A stretch of 64,000 nucleotides of DNA from Colocasia esculenta (Eukaryota > Streptophyta > Magnoliopsida > Alismatales > Araceae): the NCBI GenBank assembly GCA_014218235.1, contig CM024757.1, positions 149,123,371 to 149,187,370 of the forward strand, in the 5' to 3' direction. The notes below the pieces were generated by a model, which had not been told where the DNA came from, ran no database searches, and worked only from the letters and a program-made list of their open reading frames with translations. Made by a program: the position numbers and the translations under genes. Of this stretch, positions 20,897 to 31,298 are shown piece after piece; positions within the stretch are counted from its first letter, which is position 1; each line of letters starts with the position of its first letter.

Positions 20897-23202
20897 CACC
20901 TAGATTTCGGCCAGGTTAGGTCTTTTTGCTCAAGAGGAAAACTAGGGTTTGTGGAGAGAAAAACCAGACTTTGTGCAAGCTTGATCCGGCGATTGGGGAG
21001 GTCTTCTGGTGATCTACTTCGAGTGGGAGGTACTCCAATTATTGAGGAAGCTTCCCCGACTCCGGAGAATCCCCTGTGCAGGCGTGAAGACCAGATTGGA
21101 GGGGGGAAATCTCACCTTCTTGGCTTGGCCGAGGAGGGCTTCTTAGACAAAATTAGATCTTCCTAGATTTATTTCCAGGCAAGTAATCGAGGGTTAACAT
21201 CCCTAGACATGTCCTTTAGGTCTCAGGAATTTTTCAGAATTTTATTCGTGTTCTGGAACCCCAAATTCTCCATTTTATTTATGTTCGGTCTGCACTTTCT
21301 GCAGACAGGAGGTTGACGGCAACCTTGTTGCCGCCAAGTTCCTGAGTTGACGGCATCATGGTGTGTCATTAAGCCTTGTTGGCGAGAAGGCCCTTGCCGT
21401 CAAGTTCATCTGTTTTCACAGAATTATGGTTATCATGTCTGTGTGATGATTTTCGGACTTTTGGGTATATGAACATGCTGTAAAATTTGTGGTTGGTTGG
21501 ATACTGTCTTTAGGTCATATCATGAGGTTCTGTCGAATTACTGAACATGGTTTTATTTAATATAATTGTTGTATTGAAGAAATAAGCATGTTTTGATCGA
21601 GGTTAATTCTAAATAAATAGTTCTGTTGCATGTTAGGGTTACAGAAAATTATCATGAACTTAGAGTGACTGTTTTCATGTTCTGGACCTATTAAAACTAA
21701 CTGTTGTACTGTCTAACATGTGAATGGATTATTTTGTTAAATTTGCATGAAGCCTATTTTAAAAATTAAAAATAGTTTTTACTATTGCAAAAAATCTGCC
21801 AAATTAGACATATGACATATTACATGTGTAGAGTCTGTGATAAAAATTTGATGCTGTTTGGATGTCAGTAGGTACTGTTTGTGTTTTAACAAAGGAAATT
21901 AGTCCGTATTAAGCATGTTTAACTCAAATCATGTAAAATTTAGTGATTTGCAGCAAGATTAAGATCTGTTATGGTTAAATTGCCACTATGGATTAGTAAT
22001 ATTATGTTCTATAAACTGAAGCATGTCTAATTGTTTAAAGTGCATGTGAATGAGTTAAAGTGTGTATATAAGTAATTGAGAACATGTGAATAAGTGTTAA
22101 TGTGTAACTATACCGAGATTGACACTGCTACCATAGAAGGCTGTGGAGCCATACTGTAGTAAAGTCCCTATGGGAAGGCTCAATGTGTATATGATATCCT
22201 ATGGGCATTAGGATGAAATCCTGGAGGTGGACAAGTACCACTAGTTAGGGTGGAGAGGGCTTCTCCCGATTTTGCGCAGTTACCAAGATTCGTCACTGTA
22301 TTGCCTAGGTGATGGGTATGTGTTATGTGAATGTGTGTCCTTATTTATGGTAGTTTGGACTATGTGTCACGGCAAATTAAGTGTAAAAGTTGTGAAAATT
22401 TGTGAATATGTGAAATGTGAATATGTGTTAGTGTTGTGACAATGTGATAGCATGTGAAAAGGTGTGAAACCATGTAAATGAGTATCATTTATATTAAAAC
22501 AGCAAGCTAAAGATGTGTATATGTGTTATAAATGCATGAGAAAAATGTTAGACATCATGCTAGGATTGTTAGTTACCTTTTGCAAATTTCGATGCTTTAT
22601 TTATTTAAGAATATGATTGATATGAGATGTGATTAGCAACCATGAATCATGTTATATATTATGTGTAGAAAGCATGTTTAGGTTGTTTATATGTAAGTGC
22701 TTAATCAACATGAAGCATGTGCCATGTGTTCTCTTTTATTGTTCAAAAGACTAGCATGTGAATGTGATATGTGTAAGGATGTAGTTTAGGTTTTGCTGAG
22801 TTTTTCTTTTTGAAAGACTCATACTTGTTTTGACTTACAGATGAGACAGGTGTCTCCGTTCTTGAGGAGGACATAGTGAGGAGCGACTCCGAGAGTGAGG
22901 AGTAGCTGCTTTTGTGGAAACTGCTACATAGTCACATTTTCTTTTCATAGTATGTAAACAATGTTATTTCATATGGATTTGTAATAATTATGGACAATGG
23001 TTATTTACAATTTCTATATAGATTGTGGAATATGTGAATGATGATGGAATAAGATTTACCTTTTATTTCCATTGTACTCTTTTGTTATTTATGTACATCT
23101 CGAATTGTGTTGTGTTGGGTAAATGTCCCACTGTAATGACGCCCTTTATATCGATGTGGATGGGTATAATTGTACCGGTATAAGGAGGGTCATTACAGAG
23201 AT

Positions 23203-23215
23203 TGGTATCAGAGCC
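23203..23215 (+). promoter_or_regulatory. Primer-binding site (initiator tRNA-Met)
   Basis: TGGTATCAGAGCC, five bases after the LTR end at 23197, is complementary to the 3' end of initiator tRNA-Met, the usual primer for this group. Confidence 0.9.
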
Positions 23216-23601
23216 AAGGTTGAGATTGTATATGAATAAACCATCATCTTCACAATATTGCAAAATCTTTATAAAATTTGTCTATATATGTGGAAAATAT
23301 CTAATAATGAATGAAAGATAGTTAAGAAGATGGTTAGGACTAAATAACTTAGTTTCTAACTAAGGTTAATTGTTTTCAGGCTATGGCGAGCCGTGGTAGG
23401 CATGGTGCTCAGGCTAGGGAGGATGAGCAAAGGCGTGAGGAGAGGGGTGAGCACCAAGCCCCAGCACCCCAGGGACCTACTGTACTTCCTCCACCACCAC
23501 ATGTGGATTATGGCGTGTTCATGCAAGGCCTGGTCCAGGCAATGCAGACTCAGATGCAGACTCAGGTAGCACTGCAGGCTCAGCTGCAGGCTCATGCTAG
23601 A

Positions 23602-23676
23602 GTTTCTAAATATGAGTTGTCTGTTTTGTTAAATGTATGATTGTATGTGTTGCTTATATGTTGCTTATTGTCTCAG
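23602..23676 (+). other. Intron-like segment 1 in gag (75 bp)
   Basis: Begins GTTTCTAAAT and ends TATTGTCTCAG, much more AT-rich than the flanking GC-rich gag. It sits in phase 0 between CATGCTAGA and GCTCAGGCTCC and contains an in-frame TGA at 23638. Excision gives a smooth Gln/Ala-rich protein. Confidence 0.5.
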
Positions 23677-23883
23677 GCTCAGGCTCCAGCTCCAGTTCCT
23701 CAGGAGCATGGCCATGGTGGTCCTTCCATCATGGAGAGGTTTAAGAGGATGGCTCCGCCTTCTTTTAAGGGGGAGAGTCAGCCCCTCTTAGAGGAGAGCT
23801 GTATGAGGGAAGTAGAGAAGATCTTTCGATCCATCAGGTGTGCTGAGGAAGACAAAGTCAGCCTGGCTACCTACATGCTATAG

Positions 23884-23954
23884 GTACATAAAGTATATGC
23901 ACTTGTGTAGGTTAAGGTCTTATTGAGATGGTGCTTATGGGTCATGTTTTACAG
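23884..23954 (+). other. Intron-like segment 2 in gag (71 bp)
   Basis: Begins GTACATAAAG and ends TGTTTTACAG. It splits the conserved gag stretch LATYML / ERADVWW. Its length is not divisible by three, and removing it restores the frame exactly across that motif. Confidence 0.55.
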
Positions 23955-24145
23955 GAGAGAGCCGATGTGTGGTGGGCCTCCGTACTTCGTACCAGGTACG
24001 AGGATGGTGCGATTGAGGTGACTTGGGCTGAAATCACGAGGCTTTTTGGGCCAAGTTCATCCCCGATCACATATAGGACAAGATGGAGCAGGAGTTTCTC
24101 TCTCTCACTCAGGGCTCCATGACGGTGTTGGAGTATGAGGCCAGG

Positions 24146-26432
24146 TGTAACGTCGCGTGCTTTTCGGATCCTTATGGATCATGTGTGTAATGGTTGTGAA
24201 GGCCATTGTGAGGCCAATGTGGTTTGGACGTGTGGTGTGTGCAGGTGTGGTGCAGGTTGGGTCTGAAATAAAATAGGACCTGCTGTAGTTGAGTAGGAGT
24301 TGGCGGCCAGGTGTGGTCGTTGACATGTTGACGTCCATATGTGTTGACGTTTATTATATGAACTTGGTGACAAGGGATATGGACGTATACCCTTGGCTGT
24401 CTGATTGGCGACAGCCATGTTGACGCCAACCTGTGCGACCTGCAGAATATAGGTCTACCCGAGAGCAGTTCTCTCACTCCATTCTCCCTCTCCCTTGCCC
24501 TATTTTCATGCCCATGCTTCCCCAATGCTTCCAATGGTTGCGGAAGACTAGTTGGAGGATCGTGGAACACGAGACGGTGACGAATCGGCCAAGGAAACGC
24601 CGGAACGTGGTGCAATTGCCGTTGGAGCTCGCGGAGGGTTCGGTGTGAACCGGGAGAATTTAGGAGGTTTAAGCGCGTCCTGAGGTAGGGAACGATCCCT
24701 TTAGTTCCTATAGGTTGTGATAATGCAATTGGAAAGCATGAAACTGCATGATAATTGTGTTTTCGGGTAATGGTATCCATGCGGGGTACATGGGTGGTTT
24801 GAGTAATTTAACAATGGAAACATGTTGTTTTGAGTTAACTAGAGTTCATGTATGTTAGAGGAAGTGTTTCCTCATGTTTTCCCGCAGGTTTTAGGACCGA
24901 GGACACTTGTGAGGTCGGCCTAGGTTTTCTGTGAGAACTGGTGGCCGAAGATCTTAGCGTCAACATCGTTTGACGCCAAGTTCTTCAGCTGGGAGATTAA
25001 CGGCCAGATACCTTGCTGTTTACATCCCATCGACGGTAGTCGATGTTGCTGTCAGCATGCTTTTGGTTTAAATATTATTATATTGAATATTTGTTGATAT
25101 CGAGCAGTGCAATGATAAATGTGGTGCACCTAGTGCTCGTGGTTTTTGAGACTAGCGTACTGGGTATGCAGTTGGCTGGTTCTTTATGTGTTTGCGTGGT
25201 GTTCACATGTAGTGAACTACTAGTGCACGCGGTTTACGTGAGTCTTCACGTGGTTTGTGTGTGACGTGCATGTGGTTTTCTGTACGTGGAAAGTAGTACA
25301 ACGCCTATCTTGGTTACCTCTCCAGTTGGGTGCCCCAGGTTCTCTGTGAGCCAGGCTGTTAGCTCGGGGCTTTGTCCCGGTACCTGTGTTGTACCGTCGA
25401 GGTCTGTGTCGTCTGACCTGGCCACCCTCACTCCTGTGTTTGAGTTGTACGTCCGGCTGAGGGAAAGACGACAGTGGGACAGTGACTACCGTACTTGTCT
25501 TTTAGTCACTTGTAGCGCACTCGTAGTTGAGGGTAAGGACACCAGTAGTCGACACTGGTCCCCAGCTAGTCCTTTTCCAGTGCCTCACTCTAGCGAGCCC
25601 AGGCCAGGGTCTCTAGAGGTGCTAGGCATGGGCCTGCGACCGTGTGGTCCGCAGGTGGTGGTGTTTAGTTCGTCTCCACAGTTACTTGACCTTTTCACAT
25701 AGAGCAGCAGCTGAACCTTTCGTTCTTGGCTGCGAGACTGAGAGGTAGACCTGTGTAAGCTTGTCCGAGTCAGTCTTTGGTGTCGCGAACCAGTTCACGT
25801 GACTCGTGTTTGGTTGTCTCTACTTTAGCAAGTACACTTGTACTGGTTTGCCGTTTAATTATTACAATTGTTTTTCTTAGTCGGCAAACGGTGAGTACTT
25901 TTACAGCTTTCATATCCTGCTTAGCTGTCCTATAAATTGTTGGTACTGTTTACTGCTTTTGTACTTGTGGTTTTGGTTTGCTCGATTTTGGGGGAGTTCC
26001 CTACTGAGCCAGTGACTAGCGAGGCTCACTCCTACTCCCACAGGTGAGAGCGAGGAGGACGTTTCTCGACCATCGTCCAGTTCAGAGCCGCGTTGTAGAG
26101 GTGCAGGGTCAGTACCTCCAGTAGTGTAGTTCCAGCAGTGTAGTTCCAGCAGTGTAGTCTCAGTTGTGCAGTGTTGTAGCAGTAGTGTAGTTAGTTGTTT
26201 ATTTTCTTCTGTTGTACCTCGGGGTATGCCCCAGGCTCTTGTACTTCCTTCCAGTTTTGTGGAAGTATGGCTATGTAAACTTGTGAAATATATATATGAA
26301 ATGGTGTGTTCCTTTGTGTTTACACGGACTGTGGTGTGATATCCCTTGCGAGGCTTCGGCCCGTTCGCGGGAGGCGGACTCGGATCAAGTACGTTATCAG
26401 TTTAACAGGATTGGACGAGGTGTTCCACCACA
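24146..26432 (+). repeat. 5' LTR of the nested Tekay element
   Basis: 2287 bp, colinear with 31299-33570 and differing by scattered substitutions and small indels, so clearly older than the Sirevirus insertion. It contains two motif clusters of the TTGACGTCAAC type (24321-24436 and 24957-25052). The second holds GCGTCAACATCGTTTGACGCC and CGACGGTAGTCGATGTTGCTG. No coding frame in it is real. Confidence 0.9.
24321..24436. promoter_or_regulatory. Motif cluster in nested Tekay LTR
   Basis: Includes GTTGACATGTTGACGTCC, GTTGACGTTTATT, TGGCGACAGCC and TGTTGACGCCAACC. The same pattern recurs in the 3' LTR at about 31474-31588. A second cluster lies at 24957-25052. Confidence 0.5.
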
Positions 26433-26449
26433 GTTGCTATCAGGGCAAG
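26433..26449 (+). promoter_or_regulatory. Decayed iMet primer-binding site
   Basis: Directly after the LTR end the sequence is GTTGCTATCAGGGCAAGG, two bases off the expected TTGGTATCAGAGCAAGG. Position and residual match identify it as the primer site, weakened by mutation. Confidence 0.6.
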
Positions 26450-26589
26450 GTCCGTGTTAATATAAAAGGGAACTAGAAAGATACATAGCCTTATTTCGGT
26501 CTGTGTACACTACTGGCAGGGGCCCTTTGTTTCTGATGATTCATTGTTGTGATTTTGTTTGATGTTTTGTTTGAGCAGAAATTTCTGAA

Positions 26590-27624
26590 ATGGCTGATAG
26601 AAGAGATTGGGGTGGTGGAGGAGATGATCCAGAGGAGAGTACTCAGCATATGATAGAGAGGATTTGGGAGAGCCTCACTGATATCCAAAGGAGGATGGAT
26701 CAGCAGGCGCCGGTACCACCGGTTGCAGTGCCACCTGGGGATGGAGAAACTGTACCTATTGCTCCAGTCCCGCTAGGAGTGGAGGTGCCTTTTGTAGCAC
26801 CCTTGCCACCACCAGTGTTATTAGCAGAGGAGCCAGTGATGCAGGTGGAGAAATTTCTGAGATTGCAGCCGCCTACTTATTCAGGAGGGCCGAATCCAGA
26901 TACAGCAGAACATTGGGTACATGAGATTGAAAGAGTCATTGCAACTATGAGATGTCCAGCAGCAGATAAAGTCGTGTTAGCTACTTATCAGTTGAGGGGT
27001 TTTGCATTGGAATGGTGGCGATTGAAGATGCAGACCACCTTCGCAGGCAGGACAAAAGAGGCTATCACTTGGTTAGAATTTCTTGATGTATTTAACGATA
27101 CATTCTTTCCGATTCAAGTGCATCAAGTGAAGAGAGAGCAGTTTCCGACACTCCAGCAAGGTAACTCTTCAGTTTTAGAGTACCAGATGAGGTTTATGGC
27201 GCTTAGCCGATATGCGTCTTATGTAGTATCAGATAATAATATGATGGTTAAGTATTTCATTAGAGGTTTAAGAGTGGAGTTGCAGGATGCAATAGTACCT
27301 CTCATGTGTAAGACAGTGGAAGAAGCAGCCAAGAGAGCAGCTATGTTGGAAAGGTCTATTCGGACTCGTCAGGTGGGCGAGTCAGGCTCAGGTAGTTTTC
27401 GGCTACCGCAGCAATCAGTGGGTGCAAGTAAGGGTAAAGCACCGGCAGGACCTTCTTCATCAGGCTTTGGTAAATGGGGCCAGAAATTGAAGCAAGCATT
27501 TAAAGGAAAAGGAAGAGGATGGGGAGGTCGACAGCAATTCCAGCAAGGTCGTGGTAGACCAGAGGTGGAGGAGTCGCAGCAGAGTACTGCCAGGCAGCCT
27601 ATTACTCCACCAGGGTATAGATGA
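26590..27624 (+). CDS. gag: Nested Tekay gag (truncated at the zinc knuckle)
   Basis: 344 codons open. Order: acidic N-terminus, Pro/Val-rich linker, gag core (EKFLRLQPPTYSGGPNPD at residues 91-108, LATYQLRGFALEWW near 133-146, FIRGLRVELQDAIVPLM), basic Gly/Arg tail. No intron-like interruptions, unlike the outer element. The frame ends at TGA 27622-27624, exactly where the first Cys of the CCHC knuckle should be; the rest of the knuckle (YNCNQPGHLIRNCP) follows in frame. Two more TAG stops at 27700 and 27727 replace probable CAG codons before the protease. It would give a Gag lacking the RNA-binding knuckle. Confidence 0.85.
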   Translation: MADRRDWGGGGDDPEESTQHMIERIWESLTDIQRRMDQQAPVPPVAVPPGDGETVPIAPVPLGVEVPFVAPLPPPVLLAEEPVMQVEKFLRLQPPTYSGGPNPDTAEHWVHEIERVIATMRCPAADKVVLATYQLRGFALEWWRLKMQTTFAGRTKEAITWLEFLDVFNDTFFPIQVHQVKREQFPTLQQGNSSVLEYQMRFMALSRYASYVVSDNNMMVKYFIRGLRVELQDAIVPLMCKTVEEAAKRAAMLERSIRTRQVGESGSGSFRLPQQSVGASKGKAPAGPSSSGFGKWGQKLKQAFKGKGRGWGGRQQFQQGRGRPEVEESQQSTARQPITPPGYR

Positions 27625-27783
27625 TATAATTGCAATCAGCCGGGGCATTTGATCCGCAATTGCCCCTATCTGAGGGAGTATGGGTATGGAAGAGGTGTGT
27701 AGCAGCAGCAGCCTCAGCAGTCTCAGTAGCCGCAGGCAGGTCGTGGCAGAGGAGCACCACAGCACCGAGGAAGAGGCCGAGTT

Positions 27784-28506
27784 ATGGCTATCACCCGAGC
27801 CCAGGCGGAGGCATCAAATATGATAGAAGATACTTTACCTCTTTATGACTATTTAGCAAGAGTTTTATTTGATTCGGGTGCCTCTCATTCTTTCATTTCC
27901 GAAGAATTTCTGGATTGCATGACTCATCCTTTAGAAGAAAAGTCTTGTGAGTTAGTAGTGGAGGTTCCCTCGGGTGAGTTCTTGCTCACTTCGAGCTATA
28001 TAGATGAAGCTCATGTTATGATTGAGGGGAACCAGATGCCGGGTCGGTTGTATGCCCTGCAGTTGTCAGATTATGATATTATTTTGGGTATGGATTGGCT
28101 TGAGACTTATGGAGCAATACTAGATTGCAGAAAGAAAAGGATCAGGTTTCGTCATCCTAATGGTGCAATATTTGAATATCAAGGTATGCCTTTTTATACC
28201 TCTAAGTTTCTAATTTCTGCAATTAGAGCTAGAAAGTTGATAAATGCTGGATGTGTGGCTTATTTAGCCTCGGTAAGTCTGGTAGAAGCTAGTCAGTCAG
28301 TGGAAGCAGTTCCCGTGGTTAGGGAATTTGCTGATGTTTTTTCTGAAGATTTGCCTGGTTTAGCTCCACATAGAGAGGTGGACTTTACCATTGAGTTGCT
28401 GCCAGGTACCATGCCGATTTCTAAAGCTCCATATCGGATGGCACCAACAGAACTTAGAGAATTGAAAAAAGCAATTAGAAGAGCTGTTGCAGAAAGGGTT
28501 TATTAG
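27784..28506 (+). pseudogene. pol: Nested Tekay protease and start of reverse transcriptase
   Basis: Same frame as gag. The retropepsin site is VLFDSGASHSFIS near 27867. DIILGMDWLETYGAILDCR follows, typical of Tekay/Del protease C-termini, then the RT entry LLPGTMPISKAPYRMAPTEL. At 28465-28470 a run of six A replaces five, shifting the frame by +1; the real RT continues in another frame (QKGFIRPS). Protease catalytic residues are intact. Confidence 0.85.
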
Positions 28507-29536
28507 ACCGAGTCATTCCTCGTGGGGAGCGCCGGTATTGTTTGTGAAAAAGAAAGATGGAAGTTTTCGTATGTGTATTGATTATAGAAAGTTGAATGAT
28601 GTGACCATTAAGAATAAATACCTGTTACCAAGAATAGATGATCTATTTGATCAGTTGCAATCAGCGAAGGTATTTTCTAAAATTGATTTGAGGTCCAGGT
28701 ACCATCAGTTGAGAATTAAAGAGGAGGATATAGATAAAATAGCCTTCAGAACCAGATATGGTCACTATGAGTTTGTGGTTATGCCATTTGGGCTGACCAA
28801 TGCTCCTTCAGGTTTTATGGATCTGATGAATAGAATCTTTCATCCGTATTTAGACCAATTCATTGTAGTCTTTATTGATGATATTCTGATTTATTCAGCA
28901 TCTGAAGAGGAGCATGTAGCTCATTTGAGGTTTACCCTGCAATTGTTAAGGGATAACCAGTTGTTTGCTAAATTCAGTAAGTGTGAATTTTGGTTGAAAG
29001 AAATTCAATTTCTGGGTCATGTCATCTCAGCTAAAGGAGTAGCAGTGGAACCAAGTAAAGTGGAAGCAGTGATGAAATGGGAAGTGCCTAAGACAATAAC
29101 TGAGATTAGAAGTTTTTTGGGATTGGCAGGTTATTATAGGCGCTTCATACAAGATTTTTCTAAGATTGCAGCACCTATGACTAAGTTGACTAGGAAAGGT
29201 GTGCCTTTTGTGTGGTCCGGTGAATGTCAGAAAAGTTTTATGGAATTGAAGCAGAAGCTTACAACAGCACCCATATTGACATTACCGGCAGGGAGTGGTG
29301 GTTTTGTGGTTTATGCAGATGCTTCAAGGAGAGGACTTGGCGCAGTGCTTATGCAGCATGGCAAAGTGATAGCTTATGCGTCCAGGCAATTGAAGCCGGC
29401 AGGGGAGAATTACCCCACTCATGATTTGGAATTAGCAGCAGTTGTGTTTGCCTTGAAAATATGGAGGCATTATCTGTATGGCGAGAGATTTGAGATCTTT
29501 ACAGATCATAAAAGCTTGAAGTATATCTTCTCGTAG
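28487..29536 (+). CDS. pol: Nested Tekay reverse transcriptase and RNase H
   Basis: 349 codons open after the frameshift. RT landmarks: VKKKDGSFRMCIDYRKLN, FSKIDLRSRYHQLRI, MPFGLTNAPSGFMDLMN, catalytic FIDDILIY, then the thumb. The RNase H begins with FVVYADASRRGLGAVLMQ and has NYPTHDLELAAVVFALKIWR and FTDHKSLKYIFS. It stops at TAG 29534-29536, where related elements have CAG (Gln). The catalytic motifs look intact, but the protein could not be made from a joined polyprotein. Confidence 0.9.
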   Translation: MQKGFIRPSHSSWGAPVLFVKKKDGSFRMCIDYRKLNDVTIKNKYLLPRIDDLFDQLQSAKVFSKIDLRSRYHQLRIKEEDIDKIAFRTRYGHYEFVVMPFGLTNAPSGFMDLMNRIFHPYLDQFIVVFIDDILIYSASEEEHVAHLRFTLQLLRDNQLFAKFSKCEFWLKEIQFLGHVISAKGVAVEPSKVEAVMKWEVPKTITEIRSFLGLAGYYRRFIQDFSKIAAPMTKLTRKGVPFVWSGECQKSFMELKQKLTTAPILTLPAGSGGFVVYADASRRGLGAVLMQHGKVIAYASRQLKPAGENYPTHDLELAAVVFALKIWRHYLYGERFEIFTDHKSLKYIFS

Positions 29537-30096
29537 AAAGATTTGAATCTTTGTCAGCGTAGATGGATTGAATATTTAAAATATTATGATTTTAGTTTGG
29601 CTTACCATCCGGGTAAGGCCAATGTTGTAGCAGATGCCTTAAGCAGAAAGACATATATAAATCTGATGATGATTAAGAGTGGAAGCTGTATGAAGAGATA
29701 GTGGAGAACTCCTTGTATGTGCCCAGTAGTCAGCGACGGGCAGTACTAGCTGCTAGTCCTGTAGAGCCGTCCTTGTATTAGCAGATTGTTGAAGCTCAGA
29801 GAGCAGATGTAAGTTTAGCTGAGATTGTAAAAATGGAAGGAGTTACCATTGATGATAATTGTGTGGTTAGGCTCAGAGGCAGGTTGTTTATTCCAGCATA
29901 AAGAGAGGTAAAGCAGAGAGTGTTGGAAGAGGCTCATAAATCCAGGTACACTATCCATCCGGGTAGTACTTAAATGTACCACGATTTGAGGAAGCATTTT
30001 TGGTGGCCTCATATGAAAAAGTAAATAGCAGAATTTGTTGCAAGGTGTGCTATCTGTCAACAGATTAAAGCAGAACATCAGAAGCCTGGAGGTTTA
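29537..30096 (+). pseudogene. pol: Nested Tekay RNase H end, linker and integrase zinc finger (broken)
   Basis: Readable pieces: RRWIEYLKYYDFSLAYHPGK and VVADALSRK (RNase H C-terminus), then a frameshift near 29655-29665, a linker, and the integrase HHCC-type region (HKSRYTIHPGST, HFWWPHMKK, CAICQQIK). Stops interrupt it at several places (after SLY, FIPA, HPGST and HMKK). Confidence 0.75.
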
Positions 30097-31182
30097 TTGC
30101 AACCGTTGCCCATTCCACAGTGGAAATGGGATGATATTGCTATGGACTTTGTGGCAGGTTTACCAAGATCGGGTTCCGGGCATAATGGAATATGGGTATT
30201 TGTTGATAGATTAACTAAGGTGTGCAGATTAGTGGCAGTAAGTATGTCTTGGACAGTGGATAAATTAGCAAAAGTTTATGTTGAAAGAATTGTTCCATTG
30301 CATGGTATTCCGAAGACTATTGTGTCTGACAGAGATCCAAGATTTACTTCTGGTATTTGGAGAAGTCAACAGAAAGTAATTGGTACTGAGCTGAGATATA
30401 TCTCCGCTTATCATCCCCAGACGGATGGTCAGACAGAGAGGACTATCCAGACGATTGAAGATATGTTGCGGGCTTGTTGTTTAGTTTGGGGAGGTAACTG
30501 TGAGCATCATTTGGGAATGGTTGAGTTTGCCTATAATAATAGTTATCATAATAGTCTTGGGATGGCACCGTATGAAGCTTTATATGGAAGGCCATGTAGA
30601 ACCCCATTGGACTGGCATGAAGTGGGAAAAAGGCAATTAGTGGGTCCTGAATTGATTAAGCAAACCACAGAAATAGTGAACCTTATTAAGGAAAAATTGC
30701 AGGCAGCTCAAAGTAGGCAAAAGAGTTATGCAGATAACCGGAGGAGACCACTTCAGTTTGAGGTGGGAGATTTTTTTTTCTTAAGAGTTTCCCCGAGTAA
30801 AGGTATTATGAGATTTGGCAAGACTGAAAAGTTGAGCCCAAGGTATGTGGGACCTTTCCAGGTGATTGAGAGAATTGGGGAAACAACTTATAGGCTGGAT
30901 TTGCCAGTAGATTTTGCGGATGTTCATGATATATTTCATGTCTCTATGTTAAGAAAATATATTGAAAATCCAGCGCAGATAATCAGTTATCAAGGTTGTG
31001 ATTTGAGGCCAGATATGACCATGCCAGAGTATCCGATGCAGATCACGGATCGAAAGATAAAGAAGCTGAGAAATAAAGAAATTGAGCTAGTTAAAGTAAG
31101 ATGGGAAAATAGGTTGGGTGGTGAGAATACCTGGGAGTTAGCCGAGGAGATGGCTAAAGGGTATCCCTATCTGTTTGAATAA
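30097..31182 (+). CDS. pol: Nested Tekay integrase with chromodomain-like tail
   Basis: 361 codons. Core: WDDIAMDFVAGLPRSGSGHN (first Asp), IVSDRDPRFTSGIW (second Asp), SAYHPQTDGQTERTIQ (Glu). Then MAPYEALYGRPCRTPLDW, the GPF/Y region (SPRYVGPFQVIERIGE) and a C-terminal LVKVRW...TWELAEEMAKGYP segment, the reduced type II chromodomain of Tekay/Del elements, which targets integration to heterochromatin. It ends with a natural stop. The first codon is set by the upstream break, not by a true start. Confidence 0.9.
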   Translation: MQPLPIPQWKWDDIAMDFVAGLPRSGSGHNGIWVFVDRLTKVCRLVAVSMSWTVDKLAKVYVERIVPLHGIPKTIVSDRDPRFTSGIWRSQQKVIGTELRYISAYHPQTDGQTERTIQTIEDMLRACCLVWGGNCEHHLGMVEFAYNNSYHNSLGMAPYEALYGRPCRTPLDWHEVGKRQLVGPELIKQTTEIVNLIKEKLQAAQSRQKSYADNRRRPLQFEVGDFFFLRVSPSKGIMRFGKTEKLSPRYVGPFQVIERIGETTYRLDLPVDFADVHDIFHVSMLRKYIENPAQIISYQGCDLRPDMTMPEYPMQITDRKIKKLRNKEIELVKVRWENRLGGENTWELAEEMAKGYPYLFE

Positions 31183-31298
31183 GCTTTTGTATTTCTTTTT
31201 AGATGATAGTACTTGTAAAGGTGTGTATGTTTATGTTGTTAAACTTTGAGTTGTGTTATGAATTTTGAGGTCGAAATTTTCTTTTTAGATGATAGTAA
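31183..31298 (+). other. 3' leader of nested Tekay with duplicated pre-LTR segment
   Basis: TTCTTTTTAGATGATAGTA occurs twice, at about 31193-31213 and 31279-31297. The LTR follows the second copy directly. The usual G-rich polypurine tract is absent; only AGATGATAGTAA precedes the LTR. Either the tract has decayed or this copy used an atypical one. Confidence 0.6.

Larger units (their letters stand above)
20428..23197 (+). repeat. 5' LTR of the outer Tekay element
   Basis: 2770 bp, matching 37578-42886 after removal of the nested solo LTR. A TATAAAA box at 20890-20896 is conserved in the 3' copy (38015-38021). It holds two TTGACGTCAAC-type clusters (20649-20756 and 21312-21402), the first upstream and the second downstream of the TATA box. 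The 3' copy lacks about 59 bp present here near 22250-22310. Confidence 0.92.
23383..24145 (+). pseudogene. gag: Outer Tekay gag, N-terminal part, with two intron-like segments
   Basis: Particle protein of the element. It starts at ATG 23383, after a leader, with a Gln/Ala-rich N-terminus (MQTQMQTQVALQAQLQA), followed by the gag core (MERFKRMAPPSFKGE, CAEEDKVSLATYML, then ERADVWWASVLRTRYEDG). Two AT-rich GT-AG segments break the frame: 23602-23676 (75 bp, contains a stop) and 23884-23954 (71 bp, not a multiple of three). Removing both restores a continuous gag except for a TAG at 23881-23883 where Gln is expected. A frameshift occurs near 24042, and an in-frame TAG (DHI*DKMEQ) follows. The frame is cut at 24145 by the nested element and continues at 33576. 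Confidence 0.75.

Noticed and set aside
24172..24780. 202-codon minus-strand frame, with shorter relatives at 31285-31933
   Set aside because: Inside the nested Tekay LTR and present in both LTRs in altered, broken form; no recognisable domain.
25286..25702. 138-codon frame, repeated at 32432-32866
   Set aside because: LTR sequence of the nested Tekay; the two copies are not conserved as protein and have no domain.
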